Assembly (NCBI GenBank): GCA_020638695.1
Contig: JACKIB010000001.1
Coordinates: forward strand, 713,513 to 777,512
Length of the DNA stretch: 64,000 nucleotides
Source: Planctomycetota bacterium
GTDB lineage: Bacteria > Planctomycetota > UBA1135 > UBA2386
Direction: 5' to 3'
Within the stretch, counting starts at the first letter, position 1. The number at the start of each line of letters is the position of its first letter. Below, piece by piece: positions 24,826 to 33,206 of the stretch. The position numbers and the translations under genes are program-made. The notes beneath the pieces are model-generated. The model did not search any database. It saw only the letters and a list, made by a program, of their open reading frames with translations, and was not told where the DNA came from.

Positions 24826-27348
24826 ATGCCCCACCGTCGTCGTCGCTGTCCCACACTCTCCACCCTCCTGTTCACCGGCACCCTCGCCCTGCCCGCCGCC
24901 GCGCAGTGCGACCTGGCCTTCCAACCGGGTGAGCTAGTAGGAACGCCGTACAGCCTCACGGTCGGGGTCGGGAAGTTGCAGGTCTGGGATCCGGACGGTG
25001 CGGGTCCATTGCCGGACTTGCTGATCGCCGGAGGGTCGTTCGCCGTGCGGTCCAGCCAGAGCGTGTCGATCGCGGGTTGGGACGGCACCGAGTGGCAGCT
25101 GCTCGGCACACCCCCTGCTGGAGGGTGCTCGGCATTGACCACCTTCGGTGGTCGCCTGGTGGCCGCGTTGGAGCGCAGCTCTCTGGCCACCGACATCGCG
25201 ACCTTCGACGGCGCGACCTGGCAGGTGATCGGCACCGTCAACGGCACGGTCCGGGCGATGGCGCTGTTCAACGGCAACCTCGTGGTCGGCGGTGCATTCG
25301 GCCACGTCAACGGACTGCCGGCCGCCAGCATCGCGCAGTGGAACGGCACCGCTTGGTCGGCGCTGGGGGTCAGCGCCGGCGGCGTCAGCGGCACCGTTCG
25401 CGCCCTCGCCGTCTACTCCGGGGTGCTCTACGTCGGTGGCGACATCACTGCGGCGAGCGGCATCCCGGTCGGCAACCTCGCGGTGTGGACCGGAAGTGCA
25501 TGGGCGTCGAGCGCGGTGTTCAACGGCACCGTGGAGGCGCTCGGAGTGCGCATCACGACGGCGGCGACCAGCTCGCACCTGTTCGTCGGCGGCGCCTTCA
25601 CCACGGTCGGGGTGATCCCCGCGCTGCGGATCGCCCGGTTCAACTCGGTCAACGGCTGGTTTGCGATGGGCGCGGGCCTGCCGCTCGGCGCGTGTTCGAC
25701 CCTGTTCGTGCGGGCGACCGGGTTGACCGGCTACGAGCTGACCGCCGGGGTGCGCGGCGACCCCCCGCACTCCTTCTACCGTTGGACCGGCTCGACCTCG
25801 ACCTGGGGAGTTCTCGGCACCGGACCGAGCACCGATAGGGGCACCAATTCGACCTCGCTCGCCCTGTTCCGCGGCAGCTACTGCGGCGTGATCGGCAGTC
25901 GGGTGTACGGACTCGACGCGAGCGGCAGCTGGCTGTCACTCTGCGGAACCGGCATCGACGGCCCCGTCGAGACAGTGCACCCGACCGCGAACGACGTGAT
26001 CCTCGGCGGGAGGTTCACCGCGATCTCGGGGGTGCGGATGAACGGCGTTGCCCGCGGCACCTTCGGCGCGTGGCTACCACTCGGCTCGGGCATGCAAGGC
26101 GGGGTCGTCACGGCGCTCACCACGATGCCGAACGGGGACGTCATCGCGGCCGGCGAGTTCAGCACCGCGGGCGGCGTGAGCGCCAACGCCATCGCCCGGT
26201 GGAACGGCAGTGCGTGGTCGCCGCTGGGCAGCGGGATCCGCAACAACTCGTTCCCCGGACGGGTCTACGCCCTGACTGTGCTGCCCAATGGCGATCTGGT
26301 CGCCGGCGGGAGCTTCTCCGAGGCGGGAGGCAAGGCTGCCAACAACATCGCGCGCTGGGACGGCGCCGCATGGTGGCCGCTGCGCGGGGGCACGGACAAC
26401 TCCGTCGGCGCGCTGACGGTCCTCGCAAACGGCGAGCTGATCGCCGGAGGGGTCTTCGAGAAGGTGGACGGCTTGGCGATGCGCGGCGTGGCGCGTTGGA
26501 ACGGCTCGGCATGGCAGGGCTTTCCCGCGCAACCAAACGGCGGAGTGGGGACGCTCGCCGTGCTCGCCGACGGACAGCTGTTGGTCGGGGGCAGCTACTC
26601 GCACGTGGGCAGTACGCCCATGCCCTACATCGCGCGCTGGAACGGGGTGTTCTGGTCCGCCGTGCCCGGCTTCAACTTCGTCCCGTTCGGCGCGGTGGAC
26701 TCGATCATTCCGCTCCCGAACGGCCAGGCGATCGTGCACCTCAACCCGGCCAACCTCTCCACCAACCCGCAGATGGCGCGCTTCGACGGACAGGGCTGCG
26801 TGCGGCTGCCGCTGTCGCCCAATCAGTACATCTCCTCGGGCGCGCGAACCGCGCAGGGCGAGGTCCTGTACAGCGGTTGGTTCACCGCGATCGGCAGCGT
26901 GCCGTGCGCGTTCCTGGCCCGAGTGGTTTCCCCGTGCCCGGCACGCGCGCCGACCTACGGCAGCGGCTGTGTCGGATCCGGGGGCGCCAACAACTTGCGA
27001 GTCCGCGAGCTGCCCTGGGTCGGGAGCTACTTCCGCGCCGAGGCCACCGGCATGCCGGCGAACTCGCTCGCGATCGCGGTCACCGGCGGAACCCAGACCG
27101 CGATCCCGATCGCCGCGCTGCTGCCGCAGGGCCGACCCGGCTGCGATCTCCTGGCGACGCTCGACCTGCTCCAGCCGGTGACACCGCGGCTCGGGAGCGC
27201 GCAGACGCAGCTGTTCGTGCCGCTCACGGCGTCGCTGGTAGGCGCGGTCGTCCACCACCAGGTGATCGCCTTCGAGCTGGGGACGTCGTCGAGCGTGCTG
27301 GCGATCACGAGTACCAACGGGCTTCGCTTGACCGTCGGCGTCTTCTGA
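24826..27348 (+). CDS. Large secreted repeat protein (delta-60/kelch-like repeats) with C-terminal module
   Basis: An 840-residue exported protein. The signal peptide ends in PAAAQ (residues 23-27). Residues about 40-700 contain a tandem repeat of roughly 45 residues with the pattern IARWNGSAWxxLG followed by ALTVLPNGDLVAGGSF. Good examples fall at nucleotides 26090-26630 (VLPNGDLVAGGSF, VLANGELIAGGVF, VLADGQLLVGGSY). Such units build beta-propellers in delta-60/kelch-like proteins. The C-terminal 135 residues start at YGSGCVGSGGANN and finish TSTNGLRLTVGVF, the shared module. Start fixed by GGAAGGAAGC and the signal peptide. Function unknown, probably surface-exposed. Confidence 0.85.
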   Translation: MPHRRRRCPTLSTLLFTGTLALPAAAQCDLAFQPGELVGTPYSLTVGVGKLQVWDPDGAGPLPDLLIAGGSFAVRSSQSVSIAGWDGTEWQLLGTPPAGGCSALTTFGGRLVAALERSSLATDIATFDGATWQVIGTVNGTVRAMALFNGNLVVGGAFGHVNGLPAASIAQWNGTAWSALGVSAGGVSGTVRALAVYSGVLYVGGDITAASGIPVGNLAVWTGSAWASSAVFNGTVEALGVRITTAATSSHLFVGGAFTTVGVIPALRIARFNSVNGWFAMGAGLPLGACSTLFVRATGLTGYELTAGVRGDPPHSFYRWTGSTSTWGVLGTGPSTDRGTNSTSLALFRGSYCGVIGSRVYGLDASGSWLSLCGTGIDGPVETVHPTANDVILGGRFTAISGVRMNGVARGTFGAWLPLGSGMQGGVVTALTTMPNGDVIAAGEFSTAGGVSANAIARWNGSAWSPLGSGIRNNSFPGRVYALTVLPNGDLVAGGSFSEAGGKAANNIARWDGAAWWPLRGGTDNSVGALTVLANGELIAGGVFEKVDGLAMRGVARWNGSAWQGFPAQPNGGVGTLAVLADGQLLVGGSYSHVGSTPMPYIARWNGVFWSAVPGFNFVPFGAVDSIIPLPNGQAIVHLNPANLSTNPQMARFDGQGCVRLPLSPNQYISSGARTAQGEVLYSGWFTAIGSVPCAFLARVVSPCPARAPTYGSGCVGSGGANNLRVRELPWVGSYFRAEATGMPANSLAIAVTGGTQTAIPIAALLPQGRPGCDLLATLDLLQPVTPRLGSAQTQLFVPLTASLVGAVVHHQVIAFELGTSSSVLAITSTNGLRLTVGVF

Positions 27349-27461
27349 CGCCCGGCCGGGCGAAACCGTTCTCGGCCTGCCAGCAATGGCGGTTGCGCGG
27401 AACTCGACCGCTCGCTACCCTCCGACGCCCGAATTCGGGGCTCACACCAGCAGGACCCCGA

Positions 27462-29210
27462 ATGCAATCGGCCCCACACCCCTCGACCACCCCCGAGCCG
27501 TTCGCGGCAGTTCCGACTCCGCTGCGCGAGGCGATGGTCGAACGCGGGTTCACGGAGCTCACCGCGGTGCAGCTCGCCGTTTCGGCTGCGGTCGAGCCGG
27601 CGCGCGACCTGCGCATCTCCTCGCAGACCGGATCGGGCAAGACGGTCGCCCTCGGCCTGGCACTCGCGCCGGCGCTGCTCTCGCGCGACGGGGCCCGCGA
27701 TCGGCCAGGCCCCTCGGCCGTGGTCGTCGTGCCGACCCGCGAACTCGCGGCCCAGGTCACCGCCGAGCTGTCGTGGCTGTTCGGCAGGATCCGTGACGTG
27801 ACCGTCGACTGTGTCACCGGCGGCACCCATGTCGGCCAAGAACGCCGGCGCTTGGCCCGTCGACCTGCGGTCCTGGTCGGCACCCCCGGCCGGTTGGTCG
27901 ATCACCTCGGGAGCGGGGCACTCTCGGTATCGGGGGTCGGGCAACTGGTGCTCGACGAAGCCGACCAGATGCTCGACATGGGCTTCCGCGACGAACTCGA
28001 GGCGATCCTGGCCGCTGTGCCGGTGGATCGACGCACCCACATGCTGTCGGCGACCTTTCCGCCCGGCGTGCGCGAGTTGGCGGATCGCTTCCAGGTCGAT
28101 CCAGTGCACGTCGAAGGCACGCGGCTCGGCGCCGCCAACACCGACATCGCACACCTCGGCCATGTCGTGCGACCGAACGACCGCTACGCGGCACTCGTCA
28201 ACTTGCTGCTGCTGGCCGGCGACGACCGCACGCTGGTGTTCGTCGCCAAACGCAGCGACGCCGCGGAACTCGCCGAGCGATTGGCTGGCGAGGGATTCGC
28301 GGCGATGCCACTGAGCGGCGAGCTGGCGCAGGCGCAGCGCACCCGGACCCTGGCGGCGTTCCGCAGCGGGGTGACCCGCGTGCTGATCGCCACCGACGTC
28401 GCGGCCCGCGGCCTCGACGTGCCCGAGGTGAGTACGGTGATCCAGGTCGACATGCCGATGGACAGCGAGGTCTACACGCATCGCAGCGGTCGCACCGGAC
28501 GTGCCGGACGCAAGGGTCACAGCATCCTGCTGTGCAGCCCGAATGCGCAGCGCCGCGCCCAGCGCATCTTCGATCAGGCCGGCGTCGCCGCCACCTGGCG
28601 GTCGGTGCCGAGCGCCCGGAGCGTGCAAGACGCGTTGACCGCCCGCGCCCTGGTTCGCTCGCAGCAACGGATCGACGCCGCTCAGTGCAGCGACGCCGAA
28701 CTCGCGAGCGCACGCGTGCTGCTCGACGGGCGCGATCCGGCGCGAGTGGTCGCGGCGTTGCTGGCCGACCGAGGAGCGCAGGGAGCTTGCAAGCCGCGCG
28801 ACGTCGCACAGGCCCCGGAGCGCAGTGGCCCATCCGGTGCGCCGCGCCCCCGCAAGTCACGCGACCCGCGCCCCACCGATCGGGGCTTCACCGACCGGGC
28901 CTTCACCGACCGGGGCTTCACCCGCTTCCGAGTCAACTGGGGTTCCCGCGCCGGCGCCAACCCGCGCCGGCTCCTCGCCGCCCTGTGTCGGCGCGGCGGG
29001 ATCTCGAGCCAAGAGATCGGCGCGATCGAGATCGCGGACTGGAGTTCGACCTTCGACGTCAGCAACGCAGCCGCGAACGAGTTCGAACGGTGCGCGGCCA
29101 AGCCGGATTCGCGCGACCCGAACCAACGCATCGAGCGATTCCGCGAACGCGCGAGCGGCCCGCGGCGCCGCGCGCCGGTATCGCGGCAGCAGTCGCACGG
29201 GTCGTTCTGA
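27462..29210 (+). CDS. DEAD-box RNA helicase with DbpA-type RNA-binding tail
   Basis: A 582-residue ATP-dependent RNA helicase. Helicase core motifs: SQTGSGKT (54-61), PTRELAAQ (91-98), TPGRL (141-145), DEAD (165-168), SAT (196-198), ARGLD (315-319) and HRSGRTGRAGR (340-350). The C-terminal 75 residues (FRVNWGSRAGANPRRLLAAL to IERF) match the DbpA/CsdA RNA-binding domain (PF03880 type), which in DbpA and CsdA targets ribosomal or structured RNA. A linker (about 450-490) is basic and carries TDRGF-TDRAF-TDRGF, encoded by 15-base direct repeats near 28877-28921. Role in ribosome assembly or RNA decay is inferred. The stop codon lies within repeat R3. Confidence 0.92.
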   Translation: MQSAPHPSTTPEPFAAVPTPLREAMVERGFTELTAVQLAVSAAVEPARDLRISSQTGSGKTVALGLALAPALLSRDGARDRPGPSAVVVVPTRELAAQVTAELSWLFGRIRDVTVDCVTGGTHVGQERRRLARRPAVLVGTPGRLVDHLGSGALSVSGVGQLVLDEADQMLDMGFRDELEAILAAVPVDRRTHMLSATFPPGVRELADRFQVDPVHVEGTRLGAANTDIAHLGHVVRPNDRYAALVNLLLLAGDDRTLVFVAKRSDAAELAERLAGEGFAAMPLSGELAQAQRTRTLAAFRSGVTRVLIATDVAARGLDVPEVSTVIQVDMPMDSEVYTHRSGRTGRAGRKGHSILLCSPNAQRRAQRIFDQAGVAATWRSVPSARSVQDALTARALVRSQQRIDAAQCSDAELASARVLLDGRDPARVVAALLADRGAQGACKPRDVAQAPERSGPSGAPRPRKSRDPRPTDRGFTDRAFTDRGFTRFRVNWGSRAGANPRRLLAALCRRGGISSQEIGAIEIADWSSTFDVSNAAANEFERCAAKPDSRDPNQRIERFRERASGPRRRAPVSRQQSHGSF

Positions 29211-29306
29211 GATCCGCGCGCCTGGCACGGACCCAAGGGCGTGCGAGGTTGCGGGTCGCCCGCAGCGACCTTGCGCGATGGTCCGGGCCGGTTCGAACGA
29301 CGCGAA
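29187..29306. repeat. Interspersed repeat R3, copy a
   Basis: About 75 % identical to 30912-31031. Shared blocks: GTCGCACGGGTCGT-CTGAG, CCGCGCGCCT, GGGCGTGCGAGG, CGCCCGCAG, GATGGTCCG-like. It overlaps the last codons and the stop of the helicase gene and abuts R1 copy 2. Confidence 0.65.
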
Positions 29307-29492
29307 GGCTATCCCGGACTATTCATGACCGAGCTGCTGCGATCGCGCAAGTTCGCTGCTAGCTTCGTCGAACGTCAGAACCTGCTCCTCGACGGGGAGG
29401 CACCCCGCCTCCGGGCAGAACCTGCCGTTCTCCTTGCCAGCAACAACCTTGCACGATCTCGCGACGCTGCTCACGAATAGTCCGGGCTAGCC
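29307..29492. repeat. Interspersed repeat R1, copy 2 (MITE-like)
   Basis: Best-preserved R1 copy. Inverted ends read GGCTATCCCGGACTATTC-ATGA at the left and, reverse-complemented, GGCTAGCCCGGACTATTC-GTGA at the right, matching at 20 of 22 bases. Between them lie a short open frame of about 50 codons (MTELLRSRKFAASFVERQN on) and the same two hairpins as copy 1. Such terminal inverted repeats with little coding capacity are typical of non-autonomous transposable elements. Confidence 0.82.
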
Positions 29493-29781
29493 CGACCGCG
29501 GCTGTACTCGTGCGTGCGAGCCGTGATCAACCCGGACAGCGGTGGCGGGTAACTGACAGGGAGGTAGAGCTCGACCGACGGACGAGCTCGAGGCGACCTG
29601 GCCGCGGCTCCGGTGGACTGGGGCACCACAGGCGGCGGACCCCGACAGCATGCCGGTTTCGGCCCTGGTGGACCATCGTCGGGCGATGACGCACTAGACT
29701 AGAATCCCGGGTCGGCGGCGACGGGACCTCGTTCACCGCCTCGCCGCCCGGCTGTAGGGATTCCTTGACATCAACGTATCC
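29493..29781. other. Non-coding lead to secreted protein gene
   Basis: 289 bases after R1 copy 2. No gene found. TTGACA occurs at about 29765 but is too close to ATG 29782 to act as a -35 element for that start. Confidence 0.4.
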
Positions 29782-30768
29782 ATGTTCAAACACGCGCTCC
29801 TCGTTTCTGCCCTGATCGCCGTCCCGGCGCTGGCGCAGAACACCAAGTACATCCCCGACAACGCCTCCTCCGGGAGCAGCTGCAACCTCATCCCATTCGG
29901 CTTCGGTACAACGTCGACCACCTGGTCGAACCAGCGCTACCAAACCATGGCGACCCTCGCCGACCTGGGCAACCCGACCGCGCCGTTCGAGATCTGCAAC
30001 ATCGGTTTCATCTCCTGCGGCACCGGCGACCAGATCACTCACCACGACACCATCGTCGTGCAGATGGGCCAGACGACCACCTCCTCGCTGACTAGCACCT
30101 TCGCGGCCAACCTGGTCAGCAATGTCCAGACCGTGCTGAAGAGCACCGACTTCCAGTGGAAGAGCGTCGGCGGCCAGTGGTCACGGCTCGGCCTCGACCG
30201 CAACTACAGAGTCGACCCGAAGCTCGGCAACGTCGTGCTCGACATCTGCGTGACCGGCAGCAAGAAGGTCGTCGGTGTCACCACCGGCTTCTACACCGGC
30301 ACACGCAACCGAATCTACGACTACGGCTGGGTCGCCTCCACCGGCTGCCCAACCACCGCCAGCGGCGCCTCGAGCTTCGCGCTGAAGTGGTGCGTCGACA
30401 TCGGCGCCTGGTCCACCAGCGAGACTGGAGTCGGCTGCCAGGGCCTCGATCTCGCGTTCGGCGGCAGCGCCGAACTCGGCCGGAGCCTCACGATCTCGAC
30501 CGTCGGCGCACCCAACACGGCCGGCTGCACCCTCGTGATCGGACTGCAGTCCTCTCTGCCGGGCCTCGACCTGCTTGGCAACGGCTGCCGCATCTACGTC
30601 AATCCCATTCTCTTCGTGCCGGGGCGGACGCTCACCGCGCCCATCCCCAACGACCGCAATCTGATCTGTCAGCAGATGTTCGCGCAGTACTACTGCATCG
30701 ACGCGAGCTACACCGGCGTCATCGCCACCAGCGACCGCGGGCTGATCGTGCCGGGGCTGCCGCAGTAG
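29782..30768 (+). CDS. Secreted protein with C-terminal module, function unknown
   Basis: A 328-residue exported protein. The signal peptide is MFKHALLVSALIAVPALAQ. The mature N-terminal domain (about 20-215) is rich in Thr, Ser and Cys (SGSSCNLIPFG, FEICNIGFISCG, VVLDICVTGS), likely a disulfide-linked beta-sandwich. I do not recognise it; similarly built proteins occur in several planctomycetes. The last 110 residues (VGCQGLDLAFGG, GLDLLGNGCRIYVNP, then TSDRGLIV) are the shared C-terminal module. No clear ribosome-binding site; the start is fixed by the signal peptide. R1 and R3 repeats lie upstream and R3 also downstream. Confidence 0.83.
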   Translation: MFKHALLVSALIAVPALAQNTKYIPDNASSGSSCNLIPFGFGTTSTTWSNQRYQTMATLADLGNPTAPFEICNIGFISCGTGDQITHHDTIVVQMGQTTTSSLTSTFAANLVSNVQTVLKSTDFQWKSVGGQWSRLGLDRNYRVDPKLGNVVLDICVTGSKKVVGVTTGFYTGTRNRIYDYGWVASTGCPTTASGASSFALKWCVDIGAWSTSETGVGCQGLDLAFGGSAELGRSLTISTVGAPNTAGCTLVIGLQSSLPGLDLLGNGCRIYVNPILFVPGRTLTAPIPNDRNLICQQMFAQYYCIDASYTGVIATSDRGLIVPGLPQ

Positions 30769-30911
30769 CGGGAGGATCGGCGTTCCAAGCTGTTGGACGC
30801 AGCGCTCCCGCGTTGCGTACAGCATCACCCTCCCGCGGTGCTGGTCGCCACGCCACCGCCCCACCGCGGGCCACCCATGACGCCCGATCCGTCGAGCGGG
30901 AGTCGCGCCGG

Positions 30912-31040
30912 CGGCGCGGAATTGGTCGCACGGGTCGTCCTGAGCCGCGCGCCTCGCACAGACTCGGGGCGTGCGAGGCTGCGGGGCGCCCGCAGGGACC
31001 TCGAACGGTGGTCCGAGCGAGGCAGGGGAAGCTAGCGGAA
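30912..31040. repeat. Interspersed repeat R3, copy b
   Basis: Counterpart of 29187-29306. It lies between the secreted-protein gene and the PrsW gene. It retains GTCGCACGGGTCGTCCTGAG and GGGCGTGCGAGGCTGCGG, and reaches up to the ribosome-site-like GAGGAGG (31047-31053) before the PrsW gene. Confidence 0.65.
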
Positions 31041-31088
31041 TCGGTCGAGGAGGTTCAGGCGCGGAACCTGACGGTCTACAAGCTGTGC

Positions 31089-31793
31089 GTGGAGCCCGCC
31101 GTGAGTCTCGCGCTCGGCCTGATCCCCGGCGCGTTCTGGTTGTGGTACCTGCGCCGGCAGGACGACCACGAGCCGGAACCTTGGCGCCTGGTCCTGTTGG
31201 TGTTCCTCCTCGGCGGCTTCTCGACCTTCGCCGTGCTGGCGATCCGACCCTGCTTCGAGGACCTGCTCCCGCTCGGCACAGGCCCCGACCGCACGGTCGC
31301 CGACGCGTTCCTGCTCACCGCCCCGCTCGAGGAACTGCTGAAGCTCGCCGCGCTCTTCTTGGGGATCTTCTGGAGCCGCGAACTCGACGAGCCGCTCGAC
31401 GGGATCGTCTACGGAACCGCAGTCGGGCTCGGCTTCGCGTCGTTCGAGAACATTCACTACATCGCCCGCGAGTCGAGCCTCGCGGCGCAGGGGCAGCTCA
31501 CGGTGCTGCGCGGCTTCACGGCGACCCTGGTGCACACGTCGGCGTCGGGTTCGATCGGCTACTTCCTCGGGCTGACGCGTTTCTCGGAGCGGAGCCGGCG
31601 GCCATGGCTGGTGGCGGTCGGGGTGCTGCTCGCCGTGTCGTTCCACGGCACCTACGACGCATTCCTCGCCAACCGGGCGCTGCACTGGATCGCACTGCTG
31701 CTGGTCTTGCCCGCGATGCTGTTCCTGCTCGGGGTGAAGCTGCGCTGGGCGAGGGGGCAGAGCGAGAGCTACCACCCGGGGCGGCGGCGGTAG
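31089..31793 (+). CDS. PrsW-like intramembrane glutamic protease
   Basis: About 234 residues, seven or eight transmembrane helices. Family motifs: RRQDDHEPEPWRL after helix 1; APLEELLKL with the paired Glu of the active site; GFASFENIHY; HTSASGSIGYFLG; and SFHGTYDA. PrsW proteins cleave membrane substrates such as anti-sigma factors, and an anti-sigma gene lies 11 kb away, but no link is shown. No ATG fits: the frame is open far upstream, but homology begins right after GTG 31089. Other candidates are GTG 31101 or CTG 31068, nearer GAGGAGG (31047-31053). The start is therefore uncertain, and the region just upstream is R3 repeat DNA. Confidence 0.85.
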   Translation: MEPAVSLALGLIPGAFWLWYLRRQDDHEPEPWRLVLLVFLLGGFSTFAVLAIRPCFEDLLPLGTGPDRTVADAFLLTAPLEELLKLAALFLGIFWSRELDEPLDGIVYGTAVGLGFASFENIHYIARESSLAAQGQLTVLRGFTATLVHTSASGSIGYFLGLTRFSERSRRPWLVAVGVLLAVSFHGTYDAFLANRALHWIALLLVLPAMLFLLGVKLRWARGQSESYHPGRRR

Positions 31794-32089
31794 TTGGACG
31801 CCTTGCTCGCAGCCACGGGCACTTGCGACGTTCACTCGCCGCAGAGTGACGCTACAGGAGAACGCCAGCGTCGGTTTGAGCTGCACGGCGACCGGTCGAG
31901 CGACGCCTGCGTGCTCCCACATCGTCCTGATGGCGTGCTCGTGTCGATGTTCGCCCATACCGGGTAGCCGTCGCCGAACCTGCGTGAGAGCGAGGCACGC
32001 CATGCCACACCCATCGGGCCCCCGCCTGGGCGATCGTGCGGCCCGCGCGAAGCGGTCGGCCGCCGTAGCCGCACGCCATCGCATCACGT
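31794..32089. other. Non-coding DNA downstream of prsW-like gene
   Basis: 296 bases between the PrsW gene and a decayed minus-strand gene. No supportable reading frame, hairpin or repeat. It may be further remains of the same decayed gene. Confidence 0.35.
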
Positions 32090-32880
32090 CGAGTAGCGCA
32101 GGAGCGGGGCGAACTCGTAGCCGTACTTCGGCCCCACCCTCCGGCTGGAGCGGCTGGGGTCGAACACCGCCCGGCGCGCGAACAGCCGTGGCGCCAACGG
32201 CCAGGACGTCCGCAGCGAGTGCGTCATCCGCACAGCGCCTGTTCGTCCCGACGACGACCTGCATGTACGCCTCGTGCGAATCGAGAGTGTACCTCCACGA
32301 GTTGCCGGCCTGACTGTTGTGCAGTGCCCCGCCGGTGAAGTCGAAATCGAGACAGACGTCGTGCTGGCCCGCCGAACCCCACGGCTGACTGAAAGCCAGG
32401 GACAGGCCGCCGGTCCCCCAAGGCCGCCGGTCGGCTCGTCGGGAAGCCGACCCGCGTCGACCACGTCACCGAACCGCTGAAGACACGGGTAGGCGTCGAC
32501 AACTAGTTCGAGCCGAAGGTCGCGGTCAGCAGGGCGAGGTCAGCAGGGCGAAGTCAGTGTCGGCGAGGTCCAGCGTGCCGCTCTGCCAAGTGCGACCCTG
32601 ACCCGCCTGCGCGGGGTAGGCGTAGCCGTGATGCCGGAAGGCGACCGCCTTCATTGTCGCTGGCGTGTCGCGCGGCTCGCCGTCGACGAGTTGGTAGCGA
32701 AGTCAGCCGAGGGACCCACCTCAACCGAGATCGCCTTTCTTCGTCAGGTAGCCGGGCGGCGAGGCGAGGGGGCCCTGGCTGAGGGGAGCGGCCAGCGGGA
32801 CCGAAAGGGCGAGTGCGACAAGACGGTTCGGAAGGCAGGTGCATCGGCGACGGGACGACGGAGCTCGAACCCGATGCGGA
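32090..32880 (-). pseudogene. Decayed gene for a secreted protein, several frameshifts
   Basis: Reading the minus strand, protein-like segments appear in order but in different frames. First comes a signal-peptide-like LVALALSVPLAAPLSQG (near 32830), then GYLTKKGDLG, RYQLVDGEPRDTP, and AFRHHGYAYPAQAGQGRTW with SGTLDLADTDFALL (32550-32650). Next are TRVFSGSVTWSTRVGFP and LAFSQPWGSAGQHDVCLDFDF with TGGALHNSQAGNSWRYTLDS (32290-32405), and last RVGPKYGYEFAPLLRYST (about 32090-32145). At 32524-32551 a perfect 14-base duplication breaks the frame; removing it restores DFALLTATFGSN. I recall a similar secreted family in planctomycetes (inference). No intact product can be made. Confidence 0.7.
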
Positions 32881-33206
32881 TGTCCTGCGCGAGGGCGCGT
32901 GCCGCCTCCGCGAACTCGACTACACCCCCCGCCTCGCAATCCCCAAACACACCGCGATCGGCTCCGTTGGGCGCATCCGACCTACCGCGGGCCGCCCTAC
33001 AACTCCCGATCCATCGCGCCGCAGTCGCTGCTGACGGCGCGTCTGCTGCGCGACCGTTGGCAACTCGGTGTCGAGCCAGAGGTGGCTGACCCGCGTCGGA
33101 CCACCACCGGGTCGCCGATGAAAGCGTCACGGGCCCGCGCAGGACGGCCCGGGTGTGGCCGTGCTCTGCTCGGCGATGCCGGGACTTGGCAACACGTCCG
33201 GCATCG
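32881..33206. other. Non-coding gap before porin gene 3' end
   Basis: About 325 bases between the start of the decayed gene and the porin stop. It may hold the old promoter of the pseudogene. Frames open here give low-complexity products without recognisable segments. Confidence 0.35.

Noticed and set aside
29764..29769. TTGACA as a -35 promoter element
   Set aside because: Only 13 bases from ATG 29782, leaving no room for a -10 element and leader of that gene.
31846..32313. Plus-strand frame of 155 codons in the 32 kb region
   Set aside because: Ser/Arg/Thr-rich without recognisable segments, while the opposite strand holds ordered protein-like fragments of a decayed gene.
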